A stretch of DNA of 64,000 nt from Nocardia africana NBRC 100379 (GTDB lineage: Bacteria > Actinomycetota > Actinomycetes > Mycobacteriales > Mycobacteriaceae), in NCBI RefSeq assembly GCF_001612635.1, contig NZ_BDAV01000013.1, positions 1-64,000 on the forward strand, read 5' to 3'. How positions within the stretch are numbered: position 1 is the first letter of the stretch; each line of letters starts with the position of its first letter. The notes beneath the pieces are model-generated. The model worked only from the letters and a program-made list of their open reading frames with translations. It made no database searches and was not told the origin of the DNA. Below, in pieces: positions 63,813 through 64,000 of this stretch. The translations under genes and the position numbers were made by a program.

Positions 63813-64000
63813 TGACGAAGCGTTCCGCCAACCGCCGCCGTCTCGCCACCGTGCTCGCACTCGCCACCGCGGCCCCGCTGGGCGCCGCCGTACTTTTCGC
63901 GGGCACCGCCTCGGCCGCCCCTGCTGCGGGTCCGGGTTCGGCACTGCAAGACATCAAGGGCCACCGCCACGGGCATGGGCATGGACACGGCCATGGCCAC
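63813..64000 (+). CDS. Secreted His/Gly-rich protein, cut by the window end
   Basis: From the ATG at 63813, with GAAAGGA upstream: a Sec signal peptide (RRLATVLALATAAPLGAAVL then AGTASAAPA), then SALQDIKGH and an alternating His-Gly run that reaches the window edge. The repeat suggests metal binding outside the cell. Only 62 codons are visible. Confidence 0.75.

Overview
The window is high-GC actinobacterial DNA. The best guess is a Nocardia-like mycolic-acid bacterium. It carries a secreted protein of a type common in Nocardia (43553-44197), an NmtR/CtpJ nickel-cobalt system, a SapM-like phosphatase, a YkuD L,D-transpeptidase lipoprotein, and a pspA-pspAA-htpX-pspAB envelope-stress operon. 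No rRNA gene, complete tRNA or CRISPR array was seen.

Layout. 1-14.2 kb is accessory DNA. It holds a 5'-truncated STAND-type NTPase, a decayed IS3 relic, an unknown protein with an RN-x2-HG motif, a frameshifted phosphotransferase, a trypsin-like protease with an extra N-terminal domain, a coiled-coil protein, an integrase beside a tRNA 3'-end (attachment-like) sequence, an excisionase-like protein, and an AbrB-like gene overlapping a second recombinase. 14.4-24 kb is metal resistance: nmtR/ctpJ, a SapM-like phosphatase, a broken multicopper oxidase with a DUF6153-type membrane protein, a 28-residue Met/His peptide, a SHOCT protein and a CopB-like P-type ATPase with a CPD membrane motif. 24-29.3 kb is a nested insertion: a methyltransferase gene split by an IS3 element (with a 3-bp target duplication), which is itself split by a 3142-bp element carrying two tyrosine recombinases. 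29.3-39 kb holds a MerR regulator, a frameshifted ABC exporter, the psp operon, a TetR-controlled methyltransferase operon and another methyltransferase.

39-64 kb is an envelope, copper and bioenergetics block. It contains copZ-(50-aa protein)-copA, a TlpA-like thioredoxin lipoprotein, a His-motif membrane protein, lgt, a TetR-controlled membrane protein, a cysteine-synthase-like enzyme coupled to an MFS exporter, an LpqS-like protein, a BlaI repressor with an M56 (BlaR-like) protease, and a complex I-like operon. That operon reads nuoA, a His-rich fusion, nuoH, J, K, L, M, N. It is followed by a divergent L,D-transpeptidase, a CPVC-motif membrane protein and the start of a His/Gly-rich secreted protein.

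How the parts work together. Three CsoR-like palindromes (20399, 21489, 41956) mark the copper genes, although no csoR gene lies in the window. Separately, seven TACTA/TAGTA-type palindromes (42035, 45425, 50988, 51368, 61839, 63645, 63700) lie upstream of the thioredoxin, lgt, LpqS-like, blaI, nuoA/transpeptidase, CPVC-protein and His/Gly-protein genes. This suggests one BlaI-type regulon. The most striking system is the nuo-like operon. It has the complex I membrane arm but no NADH module and no Fe-S subunits. In their place it encodes one 600-residue protein that looks like a cysteine-free NuoB remnant and a NuoD-like remnant joined by about 235 residues containing about 48 histidines. Many genes between 6 and 42 kb carry small frameshifts, several in homopolymers, so either sequence errors or real decay should be considered.
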